Assembly (NCBI GenBank): GCA_014378345.1
Contig: JACMNW010000183.1
Coordinates: forward strand, 1-8,352
DNA: 8,352 bases
Reading direction: 5' to 3'
Origin: Pseudorhodobacter sp.
GTDB taxonomy: Bacteria; Pseudomonadota; Alphaproteobacteria; Rhodobacterales; Rhodobacteraceae
Every line of letters starts with the position of its first letter. Position 1 is the stretch's first letter. The notes beneath the pieces were generated by a model. That model was not told where the DNA came from and did not search any database. It saw only the letters and a list, made by a program, of their open reading frames with translations. The position numbers and the translations under genes are program-made. Positions 6,191 through 8,352 of the stretch are shown one piece after another.

Positions 6191-6751
6191 TTACAGCTCT
6201 TGCCCGGCGGCGGCTGCTTCCAGCCGCGCGATGCTTTCCAATACCCCTGCAAGGTGGGGATGTATAGCCAAGGCGGCCTTGTACACCTCCAGCGCCTTTT
6301 CAGGCTTTTCAAGCTGCTCGAAGATCATGCCAAGCCCCGCAAGCGCGCCAAAATGCCGGGGGTTCAGCGTCAGCACATGGCCGATATCGCTGATAGATGG
6401 CCCCAGTTCCCCCGCCTGAAAATACGCCGTTGCCCGCGCATTCCAGCCTTCGGCAAACTCCGGCGCATGGTCGATCAGGGCGGTCAGATGTTCGATAGCC
6501 GCGTCATTATCGCCCAAAGCCATGGCATCACGGCCACGTTGCAACAGCAAATCCATGGCCGGAGAGCCGGATTTAGACCATTCGCGCCAGATATCCTGTT
6601 CCAGCCGCGCAGAGGCGGGTTCATCGGCCGTCAATAACTTGGCAAAGAGGTCATCCAAGACCACGGTTTGCGCGCCAACAGCCGAGCAAACCAAAAAAAA
6701 CGGCAAAACTGCCGCAAGGATACCATTGTGAAACCATTTTTGCGCTCTCAT
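6191..6751 (-). CDS. Exported tetratricopeptide-repeat protein
   Basis: A protein of 186 residues with a signal peptide: basic N-region MRAQKWFHNG, hydrophobic core about 11-24, and a probable signal peptidase I site after SAVGA (23-27). The mature protein is therefore probably periplasmic. Three TPR-type helical repeats follow: about 67-100 (with GDNDAAIEHLTALIDHAPEF), 101-134 (ending in LTLNPRHFG) and 135-168 (EKPEKALEVYKAALAIHPHL). TPRs are protein-binding scaffolds; the partner is unknown. It is the first gene of the minus-strand series and ends 26 bases before the helicase, although an exported protein and a cytoplasmic helicase have no obvious shared job. No ribosome site precedes the ATG; a -10-like TAACAT ends 6 bases upstream, so the message may be leaderless or nearly so. 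Similar proteins in Rhodobacteraceae carry no gene name that I know. Confidence 0.88.
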   Translation of the reverse strand: MRAQKWFHNGILAAVLPFFLVCSAVGAQTVVLDDLFAKLLTADEPASARLEQDIWREWSKSGSPAMDLLLQRGRDAMALGDNDAAIEHLTALIDHAPEFAEGWNARATAYFQAGELGPSISDIGHVLTLNPRHFGALAGLGMIFEQLEKPEKALEVYKAALAIHPHLAGVLESIARLEAAAAGQEL

Positions 6752-6818
6752 ATGCTAATGTTAGCGCACTTGCCGGGAAAAGCCATATCCCGCGCAATCA
6801 CAATTCGGAGGATCAGCG
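6752..6818. promoter_or_regulatory. Divergent region between TPR gene and SCP2 gene
   Basis: This 67-base gap separates the minus-strand TPR/helicase series from the plus-strand SCP2/hydrolase pair. It holds a strong ribosome site for the SCP2 gene (GGAGG, 6807-6811, 7 bases before the ATG) and a 5-base-pair inverted repeat CGGGA/TCCCG with a 9-base spacer (6774-6792). On the minus strand ATGGCT, a 17-base spacer and TAACAT form a weak promoter-like pair. No convincing plus-strand promoter was found. Confidence 0.45.
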
Positions 6819-7103
6819 ATGAGCGATATTATTTCCAAGGCCGTAGACCTTTTGGGTAAAAAAGTGCCCAGTTTTGATGGCGTATGCAAATTCGTGATGC
6901 CCGGTGAAGGCAGCATCATGATGGACGTGAACGGCGTGCGCGCGGGCGATGACGAGGCAGATGTCACGATGACCGCAAAGCCAGAAGTTTTTATGGCCAT
7001 CCTTACCGGCGACATGAACCCGACGATGGCGTTCATGACCGGAAAACTGTCGGTCGATGGCAATATGGGACTGGCCATTAAAGTTGGCGCTGCGCTGTCT
7101 TGA
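6819..7103 (+). CDS. Small SCP2 sterol-binding-domain protein
   Basis: A protein of 94 residues consisting of a single SCP2-like lipid-binding domain. The family signature is the C-terminal segment GKLSVDGNMGLAIKVGAAL (75-93), preceded by the usual beta-strand region with DVTMTAKPEVFMAILTGDMNP (48-68). There is no signal peptide, so it is cytoplasmic. SCP2 domains hold fatty acyl, sterol or isoprenoid lipids in a hydrophobic pocket. In bacteria that make few sterols the ligand is probably another lipid; relatives such as the E. coli Ubi accessory proteins act in quinone synthesis. A GGAGG ribosome site 7 bases upstream fixes the start. Its TGA overlaps the ATG of the hydrolase by one base (TGATG), which points to joint production with a lipid-active hydrolase. 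Confidence 0.92.
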   Translation: MSDIISKAVDLLGKKVPSFDGVCKFVMPGEGSIMMDVNGVRAGDDEADVTMTAKPEVFMAILTGDMNPTMAFMTGKLSVDGNMGLAIKVGAALS

Positions 7104-8032
7104 TGCCAGCCCCGCTTTACACCGATGTGGCAGACGGTCCACCCGGCGGGCAGGCCTATTGGCTGCGCGCCAGCGATGGTGTGCGCATTCGTGCAGGGAT
7201 CTGGACGGGGGGCCCTCAGGGCACTGTTTTTTTGCTGCCGGGCCGCACTGAATATATTGAAAAATATGGCCGCGCCGCCGTCGATTTGGGGCAGCGTGGC
7301 TATACCACGCTGACCTTGGATTGGCGCGGCCAAGGTCTTGCCGACCGGCCTTTGGCCGATAAAATGGCGGGCCATGTCGGTGATTTTTCTGAGTATCAGC
7401 TGGATTTAGACGCCGTTCTAAAACTGGCGCATGACCAAAATCTGCCCAGGCCCTATTTCATGCTGGCCCATTCGATGGGGGGCTGCATCGCCCTGCGTGC
7501 ACTGATGCGCAATTTGCCGTTTCACGCAGCTGCTTTCACCGCGCCAATGTGGGGTATCAGTATGGCCGGATGGATGCGGCCCATGGCGATTGTCATTGCA
7601 ACCACCGCAAGCTGGCTTCGGCAACAGCACCGATATGCCCCCGGCACAACAGCAAAATCCTATGTTCTGGAGGCAGCGTTCAAGGGCAATGTGTTGACCT
7701 CGGATGCCGATATGTATGGTTACATGCGCCATCAGGCGGGGGTCCATCCAGACCTGATACTTGGCGGCCCCAGTATGGGCTGGCTGCATGCGGCATTGGT
7801 CGAATGCCATGCCCTAGCTGTGCTACCCTCCCCGCCAGCACCCACGCTTTGCGCCCTTGGCACTGCCGAGAAGGTGGTTGATACGGCGCCTGTTCATTTG
7901 CGGATGCAACGCTGGCAAAATAGCCGCATCGATCTTTACCCCGGTGCCGAGCACGAGATTATGATGGAAACCCCGGACATGCGGGCGCGGCTGTTTGATT
8001 CCGTCGCGGCGCATTTCGCGGCCCACCGCTAA
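7103..8032 (+). CDS. Alpha/beta hydrolase, lysophospholipase/monoacylglycerol lipase type
   Basis: A predicted cytoplasmic serine hydrolase of 309 residues acting on monoacyl lipids such as lysophospholipids or monoglycerides; the substrate is inferred from the family and from the SCP2 neighbour. The nucleophile elbow is AHSMGG (122-127) with Ser124; the usual first Gly is Ala. His284 in GAEHEIMMETP is the probable catalytic His. The acid position in the GTAEKVVD segment (253-260) has Glu256 where monoacylglycerol lipases have Asp; Asp260 is an alternative. LLPGRTEYIEKYG (44-56) replaces the common HGxxEH loop and may form the oxyanion hole, and DWRGQGLADRP (73-83) is typical. The ATG at 7103 shares a base with the upstream TGA. 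The TTG three bases earlier is in frame but less likely, and no separate ribosome site is visible, so translation is probably coupled. The TAA overlaps the stop codon of the convergent Anbu gene. Confidence 0.9.
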   Translation: MPAPLYTDVADGPPGGQAYWLRASDGVRIRAGIWTGGPQGTVFLLPGRTEYIEKYGRAAVDLGQRGYTTLTLDWRGQGLADRPLADKMAGHVGDFSEYQLDLDAVLKLAHDQNLPRPYFMLAHSMGGCIALRALMRNLPFHAAAFTAPMWGISMAGWMRPMAIVIATTASWLRQQHRYAPGTTAKSYVLEAAFKGNVLTSDADMYGYMRHQAGVHPDLILGGPSMGWLHAALVECHALAVLPSPPAPTLCALGTAEKVVDTAPVHLRMQRWQNSRIDLYPGAEHEIMMETPDMRARLFDSVAAHFAAHR

Positions 8033-8352
8033 GGCAGGTCAGTAATCCGGGTAAACCCATCGCGCAGCGCGTTGGACCAAGCCTCGCTCATCGCGCCAAA
8101 GGCTTTGTCGCCTGCCTCGATACGCCGCCGGTGCCCCGCTTTGCAGGTATCGCGTTCGATCACACACATATCCAGCGGCATTCCCACTGACAGGTTTGAT
8201 CGCAATGTCGAATCCATCGACAACAGAACAGCTTTTTGCGCATCGGCAAGGCTGGTCGTGCGCTTCACAACGCGGTCCAGTATTGGCTTACCGTATTTAT
8301 GCTCGCCTATTTGCAAAAAAGGCGTGTCTTCCGTCGCCTCGATGAAATTGCC
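8029..8352 (-). CDS. Anbu proteasome-related peptidase (COG3484-like), C-terminal part, cut by window edge
   Basis: The last 107 residues of a predicted proteasome-type protease of the Anbu ('ancestral beta subunit') group, which usually has about 240-250 residues. The frame is open up to the right edge, so the start and the N-terminal catalytic Thr are outside the window. Recognisable segments, read from the edge, are GNFIEATEDTPF, QIGEHKYGKPILDRVV, LLSMDSTLRSNLSVGMPLD and GDKAFGAMSEAWSNALRDG. An in-frame TTG at 8314-8316 is not the start, because the homologous sequence continues upstream of it. Anbu is a cytoplasmic, self-assembling Ntn-hydrolase fold related to HslV; its natural substrate is poorly known. 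In many proteobacteria it lies with an alpha-E (DUF403) protein, a circularly permuted ATP-grasp protein and a transglutaminase-like protein, which would be expected beyond the right edge. The TAG (8029-8031) lies inside the end of the convergent hydrolase gene. Confidence 0.87.
   Translation of the reverse strand, partial: GNFIEATEDTPFLQIGEHKYGKPILDRVVKRTTSLADAQKAVLLSMDSTLRSNLSVGMPLDMCVIERDTCKAGHRRRIEAGDKAFGAMSEAWSNALRDGFTRITDLP

Noticed and set aside
6761..7375. Open frame of 204 codons on the minus strand across the SCP2 gene and hydrolase start
   Set aside because: It runs antisense through two well-recognised genes and the divergent promoter gap, with no recognisable family features.
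8314..8316. TTG as the start of a short 95-residue protein
   Set aside because: The same frame continues upstream to the window edge with residues typical of the Anbu family, so this is an internal codon of a longer gene.
1..8352. An undescribed defence or mobile system
   Set aside because: All ten substantial genes belong to recognisable, mostly housekeeping families, with consistent composition and no transposase, integrase, toxin or effector pattern.

Overview
The window looks like ordinary chromosome from an alphaproteobacterium, most likely a member of the Rhodobacteraceae (Roseobacter group). The signs are a fairly GC-rich coding style, a mitochondrial-SUV3-like helicase, a CarD-type RNA polymerase regulator, an Azotobacter-type 7Fe ferredoxin and an Anbu proteasome-like gene. 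I assign this from gene content and protein resemblance only; no search was run. There are ten recognisable protein genes, two of them cut by the window edges. I see no rRNA, tRNA, CRISPR array, insertion sequence or prophage gene.

Left part (1-1680): the late cobalamin genes cobT (minus strand, cut at the left edge) and cobS (plus strand) diverge from an 82-base gap. CobT activates the lower ligand base and CobS joins it to the corrin ring, so together they make the nucleotide loop of B12. cobS ends at a strong hairpin with a T tract on either strand, which also serves the convergent carD gene.

Middle (1699-6751): five genes lie head to tail on the minus strand. In transcription order they are an exported TPR protein, a large SUV3-like RNA helicase, a small S4-domain RNA-binding protein, ferredoxin fdxA and carD. 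The first three are tightly packed (gaps of 26 and 3 bases); fdxA follows after 52 bases. carD sits behind a 304-base gap holding a good sigma70-type promoter, a leader of about 160 bases and a candidate 21-codon upstream ORF. The helicase and S4 protein share a reading frame separated by a single TAG, and both point to RNA or ribosome work.

Right part (6819-8352): an SCP2-type lipid-binding protein and an alpha/beta hydrolase of the lysophospholipase type form a two-gene unit coupled by a TGATG overlap. It runs into the convergent 3' end of an Anbu (proteasome-like peptidase) gene, and the two stop codons overlap.

I do not see an undescribed multi-gene system. The points most worth a second look are the in-frame TAG between helicase and S4 gene, the carD leader with its small ORF and T at -7, the basic repetitive tail of the helicase, and the Glu in place of the usual catalytic Asp in the hydrolase.
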